The translations under genes were made by a program, and so were the position numbers. This document shows, in pieces, positions 35,801 through 47,800 of a DNA stretch of 64,000 nt. The first letter of the stretch is position 1. The number at the start of each line of letters is the position of its first letter. The stretch comes from Clavelina lepadiformis (Eukaryota > Chordata > Ascidiacea > Aplousobranchia > Clavelinidae), in the NCBI RefSeq assembly GCF_947623445.1, contig NC_135243.1, positions 5,272,501 to 5,336,500 on the forward strand, given 5' to 3'. The notes under the pieces are model-generated. The model searched no databases, had not been told where the DNA came from, and saw only the letters and a list, made by a program, of their open reading frames with translations.

Positions 35801-36648
35801 TTGTGGAGTCATGTGACCACCACCATCGAGTCTGCCGGACACCTTCTTTGATTTGCTTGTTTCGGCCATGACACCTTGTGAAGATCCATTGTCTTGTGCG
35901 GAATTAACACCAGCGTAGAACAATGTCATTTCATCATCCATCGACTTGCTTTGATTGTCCACGTCTGAACAAATACCTTGTTCACCATTTTGTGCATTTG
36001 TGTGATGGTCACCAGTCTAAAAGCAAGCAAATACCTTTTGATAACATTAACTATGGTACAATGTGGTAAGGTGGCGGCATACACTCAAATATGCCACCCA
36101 TCTAACTAACCATGCAATGTGTTATTTTAGTTAAACTAGAGATATAGGAAAGAATAGAAATCAAAGATAAATAAGAACAAGGTCTACCAGGATATCAAAC
36201 TCACTTCATTGTTATCATCTGCAATTTCATCCAATATAGCGAGCAGTTTGCTTTTCTCATGTGATAAAACACTCTCTTCGGTGAGATCAATTAACTCCTT
36301 CATCTCACTTTGAAGTACAAGAAGCTCGGCATCGGACTGGCCGGCTGAAATCGCAGATTCTATCTTAAAAAGAAACGGATTCGCCCATTTAAAACACCTA
36401 TGTCGTGCATTTGAAGCATATTGTGTTAATTCACAACGTGTCATATATGCGAGCAGTAACGACCAAATTTTTAAAAGTAGGCCAATATATTTCTTATGGA
36501 TGCTCTTGGTAATACTAATTATACAATAAAGGCGACAATTGCAACATGGAGTACACAAAGAAAAAGAATTTTAGTCAAACTCACAGTTTTGTTTTACCTG
36601 CGCTAGCTGTAGTTTGTATGATTCCAACGTTCCTTTTAACTCATCCAT
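32867..36648 (-). CDS. ZGPAT: Zinc finger CCCH and G-patch domain protein
   Basis: Nine exons keep phase throughout and give 566 residues: 36598-36648, 36205-36363, 35478-36016, 34972-35157, 34687-34823, 34361-34451, 34013-34145, 33523-33788 and 32867-33005. Domain order matches ZGPAT. An N-terminal helical part comes first (KELIDLTEESVLSHEKSKLL). Next is the CCCH finger around residues 240-260 (PCHFMLEGKC, then CKFSH). A Tudor-like stretch follows (FKAGSTCVAKHPDGIWHPA). The G-patch at about 365-410 reads GEGLGKDGKGRVEP and LPAGKSLD. The C-terminal coiled coil includes KIKQLKDKISKVKDAIRRN and ends THRKMTKF. In vertebrates the protein is nuclear and acts as a transcriptional repressor linked to NuRD, with isoforms in splicing. 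The spacing C-x7-C-x6-C-x3-H has one residue more than I recall for human, possibly due to the exon junction there. Confidence 0.93.
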
Positions 36649-36654
36649 TTCAAG

Positions 36655-37950
36655 CGCTTGAAGCTTACCACTTCCAACAAGTGTGAAGGAATCTTCAGAT
36701 TACAACATTATTTACATTATAAACTACATGATTACGTTGTTTTCAAAAACTTTGCCTTAAAACCTGCACCGATACAAGATGTTAATATACAAATAATAAA
36801 ATGCCTTGACAAAGTTAAATTACACCTTGGTGATAATAAATGATCTATACAGCTGCAGTAGTTAGTAGGAATGCAGCTATGATTTCAAAATGACAAAAAG
36901 AGAAAACTGCAATACTGGCGTAAAAACTTTGAAAATGATAAGATTTTATGTAATTTTTAAGAAAACCTACTATGACAAATTATGATCATTTTTGTATGAT
37001 AGCAAGTTGAACATAAACTATAATTAATTTAAAACTTATCTTACCAATGAAATAATATTCATATTGAAGCTTGAAATAACGTTAAAAAAATTGTTGCCGT
37101 ATTAAAGTGGATGCAAATAAAATTGGTTTAGAATTAACGAAAACATTGAAGCGTAATGATTGCACCAGGTTTAACAAAATTAACTAGCACAAATAAATTA
37201 AAATGATCTTTACAATTACGTGTTTCCGTGTCTGAAGAACCATTTGTATCAAAATGTGAACTTTACAGTTCAATCTTTACAATCTTTACAGTGGCACAAG
37301 TCATTTTAAAAGACAAAGATAAGAAAAAAGTACGTAAATTACAAAAGGCACAAAATACTGCTTAGTTTGATCGGAACTTAAGCGTGAACTTACCTGTTTA
37401 TTATAAAAGCTAGTAATAGAAAAACTAAAATAAATCTCCTTTAACGAAAAAGAATTGCTTTCAAGTGTATAAAAATTTAAAAAAACTCACATGACAATAG
37501 GTAGATAATATTTAGGCAAATATGAATACATGGCGAAAAGAAAAAGATCACTGTTATTTGAGTGAATTTGTGATCTCGTTGCACTTAACACTGTGAAAGT
37601 ACGTTCTCATTGTAAATAATACTGCGCATGAATATGGCACTGAAGGTGTAGTTGGTTGAATAATGGATAAAACAGACAAAACAAATATGGATGTAGTTCC
37701 ATGTCAACATTGCACTTATGCACAACCAGCATCTTCTTAATCGGCAAGAAAAAAATCAAGAAAACCTGTTTGTTCTTATTTACATAAACGTAAATGTGTG
37801 AAATGTACTTGCAAATTTACAAGTAGTGCATTTCCTCTAAACATGCCTTGCAAAAGCACCAAGTAAAAATGTACGATATATACATATATATATAATTTAC
37901 CAACAAAAATACAGGTGACAGATGTATAGCAAATACGGGCTGATAAAGAC
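36655..37950. other. Intergenic between ZGPAT and the first CPPED1-like gene
   Basis: Strongly AT-rich, including a short TATATA run near 37885. No exon or mobile element recognised. It should hold the ZGPAT promoter and the 3' UTR end of the CPPED1-like gene. Confidence 0.45.
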
Positions 37951-37953
37951 ATA

Positions 37954-40585
37954 TCAGGGCAAGGTTACACTTTCTGGGATATCACTGATGGTGTAATAAG
38001 AATGACTTATTGCGTTTTTGAGAACCTTCACCACTCTTATACCCGACTGGTCACCTCCAAGCTGAGCACCTAAGGCACTGGACACAACCACTTCAATCTA
38101 TAAAATATCATAAGATATAATTAACGTGAGGATATCACCCGGTGTATTTGTTACATACATTAACATGTGCAAGCAACTGATAATATAAATTTACTAGACA
38201 TTTGTTGAACGTGCAATCATGTTGAACCAGACACACGCAATTAGCATCATATCGGAAAATAAAAAATTATTTTATATAATCACATTTACATATTACATTA
38301 CCTTTGACTGCATTGACCCCTAAGGTAAGTAAACAACAAAGTAACACAACAGCAGATTGACAGCACAACAGATCAACGGCAAGCTTACCTCAACTGAGCT
38401 TCCATCCTGTTTCTGCTCCGTCCAAACGCTACCAGAGTTTCTGTGATAATGCCCTGAAAAGACCTTCTCGACCCCAGCGTGAGAGAATTGCCTCAAAAGT
38501 GCTAATCTTCTGCTGACTGGTATGGAGAAATATGTGTTGCTTTCTTCAAGTGAATCAATAAATGGTGGTATATGCATTAATATAACCACATGCTGGCAAG
38601 ACGAATTTCCTGCTCTGAAAACCATGAAGTATAACCATTTTTAACATTTTAAATAGAACTAAATATGCGTTGATTGATACCAGTGCATATACCTAACTGC
38701 ATTGAATAATTGCACGGCTATGACTTTTATTTGAAACAATAACTCGATTCAGCCTTTTGTCAGAAGTATTGTCAAGTCAGCTTAAATACGGTTTGATAAG
38801 AGTTACATGATTACACGTGTAACACTTTGCAGACAAACCTGTCTAACTCTTTTTGCAACCAAACATCCTGCATAGTGCATAAGCCCTCGGTATAAGTAGA
38901 ATTGAACATACACTGAGAGTTGAGGGCAATGTACATAACGCCGCCGACCCAAAAGGCGTAATAGTCATCTCCAAATTCTTTCTGATAGCTTTCCATTGTG
39001 TCGGGTGTTGGCACATTGCCAAGATCATGATTTCCGCTAATAACGAAAATCGGGATGGAGCTGTTTAGGTATGAGAAAGCCTCTCTGATGTCAGCCTCTT
39101 GTCTTTTTCTCAGTGATTCCCCTACAAAAAAATAAAACGAACATTTAAATTTAGCAGAGATGAAACACAACAGACACAGAATCAATAATACGGCGTTAAA
39201 ATGGCGATTATTTTACTAATAATTTCAAGTTGTAATTTGATTGCGGACAGAAAAAATTTATTTTATGGTAATTACAGTGGTTGATAAATGCGGATAAAAC
39301 ACTCATCATATGTAACCTGCTACTAACATAAACATAAAACTAGATTCTGCAAACTCTTTTCGTTTCAACTACCTGGAAATGCATTTACAATGTCTCCACC
39401 AACAAACAGAAACTTAGGTGGCGGTTTCATGTTATTAATGGCAGTCATTGCATTCCTTGTATTCTCAAGTTCAGTATCCCAACGAGAACCTACAATCATG
39501 GAAATACAACGTTTCAAGTAACTAAAAATGAAGACTGGCCGAAATGCCAAGCAATACTGCCAAATAAAGTCTAAATATTTACATTTCAAAATCGTTAGAA
39601 TTGAATGCCACTTCTCACTGGTTGCAGAATAATAATCATACATATCAGCCATGAAACGACAACAATAGGTACAAAAAGTAAATTATGAAGCAAAAATCAA
39701 TTATTTTAACTTGAAAAGTAAATTAGTATTCGAGTGTTAGGACAAGCAACACAACAGCCTACTGACCACCTACCATCACCTCCTTCTATCATGTCTATCA
39801 AACCAGGCTGAGGATCAGTGGAAAAAATAAAGTAATAAGCTTCTGACCAGGAGCCTTCTTCAGCTAAAGATGAAAGAAGTTTGATAAAAATACACTTTTT
39901 TTCATGGATTACAGAATCATGTACCGTATTTACTCGATTGTAAGCCGTAGCTTATAAAAAAAATTTTATCATTATTTTTTGTGGCTTTTGTTTTGTAATC
40001 AAATCGAAACTTTATTTAGCTTTATGATTTTATATTGTTTGTTTGCTACGATTTATCAATAAAATATTTTCCTCTTTTTCTTTTCTGGTATCGTTGTAGT
40101 GAATAGAAAATATATCGCAGAGTCTCAATGTACTGTATGTTCCAGTACAGCATACTGTACTATTACATACAGTTTATAAATAGGGGCAGCCTGTATTACA
40201 TTAGAACTATCGTATGCGGCGTACAATGAAGTGAATACAGCAATTTACAATCATATAGCACATAAAATTCCAAAATCCAATAATGACTTTTTGAAATATT
40301 ATGAGAGGTGGCAGAAGTTTTTACCTTCAGTGTAATGTTCAATTTCTTTCTCGTCAGCTTTTCTGAACTGATTCCCATCCCACGCTCTGGAGCTAGGGAG
40401 AGTGCAAAGATAGAAAAACACCTAAATACAAAAGTTGATGTACTACATGAAAACTGGTTTAAATTTTTTTTACTGAAATATTTGGCGCCCACAAAAAGAT
40501 TAAACGCAACACAATTAAAAATAGGTTTTCATACCAGAGATAGAGTTATGTTTGTAGCAATCAAAGCCGACCTTATTCCAGCCAT
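37954..40585 (-). CDS. CPPED1-like calcineurin-type phosphoesterase with signal peptide (copy A)
   Basis: Seven exons keep phase and give 335 residues: 40535-40585, 40325-40421, 39774-39863, 39373-39489, 38839-39121, 38389-38614 and 37954-38097. Metallophosphatase motifs are in order: STDPQPGL, GGDIVNAFPG, SGNHDLGN, MHIPPF and FSGHYHRN. These match the CPPED1 family, whose human member is a cytosolic protein phosphatase acting on AKT1. This copy differs at its start. Two extra 5' exons encode MAGIRSALIATNITLSLV and FFYLCTLPSSRAWDG, a textbook signal peptide with a likely cleavage near SRA/WDG. I infer entry into the secretory pathway or secretion. The middle exons have exactly the lengths found in copies B and C (90, 117, 283, 226 nt). 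The last exon is 12 nt longer. The 5' exon assignment rests on phase match and composition. Confidence 0.88.
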
Positions 40586-40665
40586 TACCAAGTGATTATA
40601 TCAGTTTTAACTTGCAAGGCAGACCCTATGAGACACATGCACCTGAAAAAATGTTTTCGCAGAAG

Positions 40666-40830
40666 TTAAACCAGCGACTCTTAAACTGGGTTCGATTGAA
40701 CGCCAAAGGGTTCAGCAAATATCAGGACACATTGTGTGTTCATCCAGTAAAGTTTAAACAAAGGGTTCGGTAAATGCATGTATGAAACTTGCATGGTTCA
40801 GCGCCTTCAACAAGAAACACACAATTGGAC
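40666..40830. mobile_element. hAT-like MITE fragment
   Basis: The sequence CAGCGACTCTTAAACTGGG followed by TTCGATTGAACGCC and AAAGGGTTC resembles the left end of hAT MITEs of the CAGTGGTTCTTAAACTGGG type. The right end is unclear and no target duplication is visible, so this is a fragment or a decayed copy. Confidence 0.4.
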
Positions 40831-41101
40831 TAATAATTAGCATACGAATAAAAAGAGTGAGGAGGTATTACACGATCTTTTCTAGGCACTAAGTACACAG
40901 CATTTTGCAAGAACGTAATAAAAAGTTTGCTGTCGTTCACATTTTTAGCCAATTTTACTAAAAGAAATCAAAGATCAAAAAATTAAAAGCAAGCTAATTG
41001 CAAAACATAACAAAATCAAGTAGATATCTACGGAACACTTTTACAAAGACCAGTGCACAAGACTTTGAGTAATAACTTAAGCACAGGTAAAGCATATTTA
41101 C

Positions 41102-41590
41102 TCACAGTACCAGCATATTAATAGACAAGGACTTGTCTTTATCCCCAGACTTAGGAATGTCCTTGGAAGACTTTTGTTGGTGAATGCTGACCAAAAAAAT
41201 CTTAACAGTATGTTCAGTCATTGTTCCGACATAAACATCAGAACTTGACTGTGATTGCCACAACTGAATGGCGTAAATTATATTTAAAACACCATTAATC
41301 AGAATAAGCTTTGGGGTTAGCTTCAATGATACCAGTATCACAGCGTAAAATACACAAAAGATGAAATTAATCACTGGTTGTTGACTCCCAGGCCCAATAT
41401 TTTGCCCAACATTCCACCAAACAGACAAGTACATCACAACAAAACCATTTAAGAAGAGTGCAAAATGTAATATTTTAAAAGCTGATAGCTGAAGGTAGAC
41501 CCAATTTATTTCAAGCTTCTCAACGAACCTACACGATAAAATTTCAATTGCACAATAAAAGACAAGGCAACACTTGCATAAGATCCTCAT
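41102..41590 (-). CDS. Hypothetical multi-pass membrane protein, 162 residues
   Basis: A single open frame of 162 codons is long for such AT-rich DNA. It encodes three or four hydrophobic helices, roughly residues 4-20, 30-57 and 75-112. A hydrophilic Lys/Ser/Asp-rich tail follows (KSSKDIPKSGDKDKS). The start codon lies only 6 nt after the stop of CPPED1-like copy B on the same strand. The frame therefore lies within that gene's 3' region or forms the second gene of a two-gene transcript. Ascidians are known to use operons with spliced-leader trans-splicing, and a plausible acceptor (CGTGTAG) sits at about 41529-41535. I do not recognise the family. A chance frame remains possible. Confidence 0.4.
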   Translation of the reverse strand: MRILCKCCLVFYCAIEILSCRFVEKLEINWVYLQLSAFKILHFALFLNGFVVMYLSVWWNVGQNIGPGSQQPVINFIFCVFYAVILVSLKLTPKLILINGVLNIIYAIQLWQSQSSSDVYVGTMTEHTVKIFLVSIHQQKSSKDIPKSGDKDKSLSINMLVL

Positions 41591-41596
41591 AATCAG

Positions 41597-43787
41597 TTAA
41601 GGAATATCTCTTATTGCATAATAGTGGTGGGTTATTTCATTTTCTGAAACTTTTACAATTCTTATCCCAGCCTTGTCGCCCTGGTTTCCTATCTGCTTTC
41701 CAATCGAACTAGAAGCCACCACTTCAACCTATAAGGGGGGAAGATGAGTTTATTAATTTTGGAAAACAAAATTGCTTGTGTAAAAGTTTTGTAAAACATT
41801 TTGCTCAAAAAAAAGATATTAATTGAATTAATTAAGAGATAGGATTACTTCTGCATTCCTGAAAAAAAGATAAATCTTACATAATTACTACCAGCAAAAA
41901 AAATGCCAATTTACAAAAACATGTAATGTGTAAAAAGAGAATATAACATTTCAATTATCTAGTACTATTGAAATGTTATCATTAAATCAACACATATTAT
42001 TACATGCATAATTATATATAAATATAATATATTTATTAATACCAGTTGACATCAACTTTTTAACGTTTCCTTATCAGATTTTCTTATATTTATCTACCTT
42101 TGATAAAGATCCATCCGGATTAGTTCTTGTCCAAAACCCACCAGCATTCCTATGATAATGACCTGAAAAAACTTTTTCGATTCCTGCATCAGCAAACTGC
42201 TCCATAAGCTTAAAACGATGCTTCATTGGAATCGCATAACCAGTGTCTTCTTCTTCGGGATTTTTAACAAAAAGTGGTATATGCATGAATAAGACCACGT
42301 GTTTGCAAGAAGAAGACAAGGCACTGTGAAGAAAAAAACATGTGTTTATGCAATTTGTCAAAAAAAATCAAGAAAAGAATGTCAAATAAAATCTAGGTTT
42401 GTATTTAATATACATTTCATCACCAAAACCACCTGTGCAATCAAATTAGAATCAAATCTGCTAAATATGCATGATACACTTAAGTCATAAAATGTGATCA
42501 ATTACATACATTTTCAGCTGTTCTTCAAGCCAAGCTTTTTGGGTTTCATACAAGTTTTCCGTTCCGTCAGGACTGATGATACACTGAGTATTGATGACAA
42601 TATAAAAGATGCCTCCGTACCAAAAGGTATAATATTCATCGCCAAAATCTCTCCTGTACATTTCCATCGTCTCAAGAGTGGGTTTTTGGCCAAGATCATG
42701 GTTTCCACTCACAGCGAATATTGGAATTGAAGTATTTAATTGTGAAAATGCCACCCGTAAATCGCGCAACTGCTCTGACCGATACGGCGTACCTACACAA
42801 ATGAAGAAAAAAATGTCTGCTAATGTAAAAAACTAGTATGCCCAATGCAATGCCAACATATTAGTAACCAGCTATGCTTACACCAAAAACTTCTTTTTTT
42901 TATTAATGATGAATGGTAAATACAACAAACTAATAAGTAATTTATATACCTCACCTGGAAAAGCATTCAGAATATCACCTCCTATAACCAGAAACTTGGG
43001 CTTCGGCTGCATTTTGTTAATGGCAAGTGCCGCTTCTTGGATATTTTTTACTTCTTCATCCCAAAGGGAACCTGTTCAACAACCATAGTGGTAGACCTGA
43101 ATATTGTTTACCATTACTTCACAACTTGTGAAAACAGTGATTAGTTACCATTGCTATACATCAAATAGATGAACAAAAAACTAGTGGTGACGGTAAAAGT
43201 AACATTAATTTCTATAACCTCAATGCTAACTTTTGAGAGGGGTGTCAGTTACAAAACAAAGTGGCACATCTACAGCTAGATACATACACCTACAACAGTG
43301 AGTGGAAGTCAAAGAAACTTGTTGCTGTCAGAATATTTTACTTTAATAAAAATTCAACGAATAAGACTAAGCACATGAGAATAACATACCATCTCCTCCA
43401 TCGTACTGATGTATAAGACCAGGTTGTGGGTCAGCTACAAATACGAATTCATACGACTCTGTCCATCTCCCTTGCTCTTCTGAAACACAAAAAGCAACAA
43501 AACAATGTTATTGAACTCAGCTGAAGAAAATTAATCCCAACACCTTAATTGTTATGGCATGTCTCAATTTTGAAGTCAAATTAATTTTTACTCCAACATC
43601 CACTGGTTATTCGCTAAACAGTTACAAATATGTCGGTCATCTTAACTTTTCTCCAGTCAACCTGGGCAAATCTTCATTGTATTATTTTGGCCTAAGTCGA
43701 TCAGAATTAAATTGACTGACTGTTCCACTCACCTTTGGTGAAACCTGATGCTTCATGGTTTGCAACTTTAACAAATTCATTTGTCAT
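41597..43787 (-). CDS. CPPED1: CPPED1-like calcineurin-type phosphoesterase (copy B)
   Basis: Six exons keep phase and give 300 residues: 43733-43787, 43390-43479, 42955-43071, 42510-42792, 42098-42323 and 41597-41728. The start is MTNEFVKVANHEASGFTK with no signal peptide, so a cytosolic protein like human CPPED1. Motifs are VADPQPGLI, IGGDILNAFPG, VSGNHDLGQ, MHIPLF and FSGHYHRNAGG, which cover the metal-binding Asp, Asn and His residues expected in the family. Copies B and C share the start, all exon lengths and most of the sequence, so they are a recent tandem pair. Which of the two is the closest match to vertebrate CPPED1 cannot be told by eye. Confidence 0.9.
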
Positions 43788-44844
43788 CTCTTTGGAAGAA
43801 CAATATGCGAGTCGGACAATATAGTCTACGCTACTAGTCAACCAGTGTAAATTACTTAGCTGAAACTTACCAGTATACACGCGTTACAGCTCATTAAATC
43901 AAAGATAAAAGGATTCAGTGAAATGTTTTGAGCTATTCAACGTTTCTAAGTTGGCAAGTTTCTATATTGTACATTACATTGCTAATGATATCAGTAAACC
44001 AATATAGCGCGTGACTAAGTAGTTACTATTAATATTAATATTATATTATAGACTATTAATAAGATAGCGTAGCAAGTATTGAAGGTAGCAATCCTGTAAC
44101 AGTGTTTGACAACTAAAAGAAATTCTGAATTTTATAATTAGACATAAAATGTGTCTTTAAAATATGATTGCATAATAGAAACAATGATTGGTATTCAGTA
44201 TTGCAATGTCATAAAAGCTGAAAAGCATAAACACAGCATTTTATGAACAAAAATATTTCAAAAAAACTGCAACTGACAATTAACACTTTTAACAACCAAC
44301 ACACTTTAACAATTGAAAACATAGTTCAAGAAATAACTACTACCACTACACAACTTCACACTAGGTGGTAACAAAACAAATAAAGTATCAAAGAATCTTG
44401 AAGAATGTAAATCGAATGAAAAAAGAAGACAGTTGAAGCACATACAAGACATGAGCCTATGAAAAATCACCATGCATACAATATCTGTCTAAGGCAGATC
44501 AGAAAGTTATGAAGATATGGCGCTAATTTGAAGTACTATGAAGATATTGAGGATTGCGAGTAGATGCATTAAATATAGTACAGTATTATGTAGATTAGGT
44601 AAACATTGACAGTTACCGTAGACTTTGCCAATGTCAACAGGATATATACACATTATTGTCACCATATCACCAATGATGGACAGTCTGAAGATGAAATACT
44701 ATCAGTTTATATAGTTATATAGTTTAAAACACAATTTCTTACGAATGTAAACTCTATGCATGACTACAATTTTGATATTCTACGTTACACAAAAAATAAC
44801 AAATGCGCTTTGTGTATTTATATACGCCATGATTCTTCTGGCCA

Positions 44845-47800
44845 TCATTGTGAAGGAATTTCTGCTAACGGGTAATAAGAGTGAGTTATTTCTTTTTCCA
44901 AAACCCTCACGACTCTGACACCAGCCTTGTCTTGACCCAGCTGTTGGCCCAGGGAGCTAGACGCTACCACTTCAACCTAAAAACAAACAAAGGAAAACTT
45001 AAGAAACCTTTTATTAATGGTTAATATAGGTTCAGCAATGTTCGTGTTCAAAATTGTATAATGGCAATAAATATCTTATTGCGCGGAACTAAGATAATAA
45101 TTGTATTTGTATCTAACTACTTCGCAACATATTTCCGAATATCTCCTGTTCAAGCGCGATATGATATTAAAAACAACGAGATTTTTAAATAAAAACTATT
45201 TGTATTTCCCACCGACCTTAACTAGACATAATTTGAGGTTATCAAAAAAAGATATATAATTCCTATGTCAAATTTCAGACGTAAATCAAGTTGTATAAAC
45301 TTTGAGATGTCTTAATATGAACAACACAAATCATGACTCATTGATGATTTAATCAATATTAAAGTTAATTTCCGAAATAGTTCAACTTACCTTTGACACA
45401 GACTCGTCAGGATTTTTTCTAGTCCAAACCCCACCGGCATTTCTGTGCAAATGCCCGGAGAAGACTTTTTTGATTCCAGCATCAGCAAATTGCTCAAGAA
45501 GCTTGAAGCGATGGTCCTTTGGGATGGAGAAATAAAAATCAGGTTCATCAGGGTGGTCAGCAAAAGGAGGGATGTGCATGAATAAGACCACATGTTTGCA
45601 TGACGATGACAAAGCCCTACAAAAGTACACGGTAGAAAAAGTTCAAAACTACATATCATTTCAGAAATGACCACAGTTGAACCTTAAAAGAAAACAGAAT
45701 CTAATCATTCCATTAAGGAGGCGTATGGGTGACAAAATAAAATTTCTCTGATTTTATCAGACTCTTACGTAGGGCTTTAAAAACCTGTTTTGACCAATCA
45801 GAGGGCAGCATGGTTGGTGTTGTTTTTTAGCCTGGGAATTCCCCTAGCAGTTGGCTTGTTTGAAAGTTCTGGGTTGAATGCATAAGTAAGTTAAAAATTG
45901 GCATATAAAAAAAGATGCAAATGTGTGTTTTAGGGCCAAAAATCCACTTTTGACTTTGGGCCTATGTGACGGGGATATAGTGATATGTGATTTTTGCCGT
46001 ATTCCAGTATCAATTGAACCTAGATCACATGCAAAATTTCAAGGATCCCCAACGAGCAATTTTCGAGTAATTGCATTTTTAATAATTTTACTACATAAAG
46101 AAATAAGCAATAAAATCGACCTTTTTAAAACCTATACGCCTCCTTAACCTGCTTTTATTATTTGTAAGCAAGTTTGTCAGCAAAATTAAACATAATATAT
46201 ATTAATAACCCTATCAAATGTAGTCTAATTTTTCATAGGGGTTCCCAACTAAATGGGCGAAAGAGAAAGGTAATCATTTAAATGCCAAAGTATTTAACTT
46301 TTGTTGGTTCAATGGAAGTAATGCATTTTATGGAAGCAAGAATGGCGACAACACATCAAAGTGTTTAAGGGTTCAAGGAATAAAAACGATTGGAAACCCA
46401 AAAAGTGCTGCAATTTGCGTTTTGTTTCAGAAGAATAAGAGCATTAACCTACATTTCTAACTGTTCTTCAAGCCAGGCCTCTTGAACTTGATACAAACTT
46501 CCTGTACCATCAGGACTAACAATGCACTGCGAACTGATAACAATATAAAAGACGCCACCAAACCAAAAGGTGTAATATTCATCGCCGAAGCTCTGTCGGT
46601 ATATTTCCATCGTTTTCATAGTCGGTTTGTCATCAAGGTCGTGGTTGCCACTTGCTACAAACATTGGTATCGTAGAGTCTAGTGATGAAAAAGCCTGTCT
46701 CACATCACGCACCTGCTCTGGATGGTATTGTCTACCTGGATTTAATAGACAAAATAAAAGCATGACCTGTACAATATCCAGTGGAAATCATATGCGTTAT
46801 ATTCGTTGATAAACATTAAAACAACAAATCCTTCAACAACTAACCCCCAAAAGAGTCAAACCTAACCATTGCTAGACTCGGGTAATAGCAAAACAGTGGG
46901 TGACTGGCATTATTTGGAGTGAAATAAACAAACAATTGAAAATAACTAATGCATTAATTAAATTATACAGTGCAAAATTACAGTTGATGATAAAAAATAC
47001 GACTAAACCAAACTCCTACGATGTAAAATTACTGCATCATATCCCATTCTTAAAACACTACATCACTCACCTGGGAAAGCATTGGTAATATCACCACCTA
47101 TTAAAAGAAATTTGGGTCTCGGCTGCATTTTGTTGATTGCAGTAACCGCTTCATTCATGTTTAATATTTCCGCTTGCCATTTAGAACCTTTCACAAAATG
47201 TATCAAGTGGTGTTAAAAATGTTAGCTAGCTACTGATAGGTAAATATATATAATATGAAATATCACAAAAATTGTCCTCATACGAACTGCAGTGGAAGCT
47301 GGTGTACTCGAAGCTGCAGGAGTTGTTAAGATACTTTGATTAATTAAATTTCTATTGTATTGTTACATACACATTGTTACATGGAAATCTGTACCATACG
47401 TTACACAATACATATACAATATATATATATATATATATAGATATATAATGTTAGTAACAAACTGCATTCTTTACATATATATATATATATGTGTGTATGT
47501 GTGACATATAATGTACATATAAAAATTAGGTAAAATTGACATTAATTTAAAAACACTTTGCCAGCATGAATTAGGTTACTTTGAGTCATTTAAAATTTTG
47601 AGTTTACGAATTACACTGTGTATATATATATTTGCAATACACAATAGAACCACATACCGTCGCCTTTATGACAAACATCTATCAAACCAGGTTGTGGGTC
47701 GGCGATAAATATGAACTTGTACGGCTCTACCCACTTTCCTTGCTCATCTGTAAATTTTAATTTGCAATTTGTATAATTGACAATACAATTTGCATGATAA

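Noticed and set aside
39920-40060. ACCGTATTTACTCGATTGTAAGC, similar to ends of dispersed DNA elements in animals
   Set aside because: No second end or target duplication was found, so it is not called as an element.
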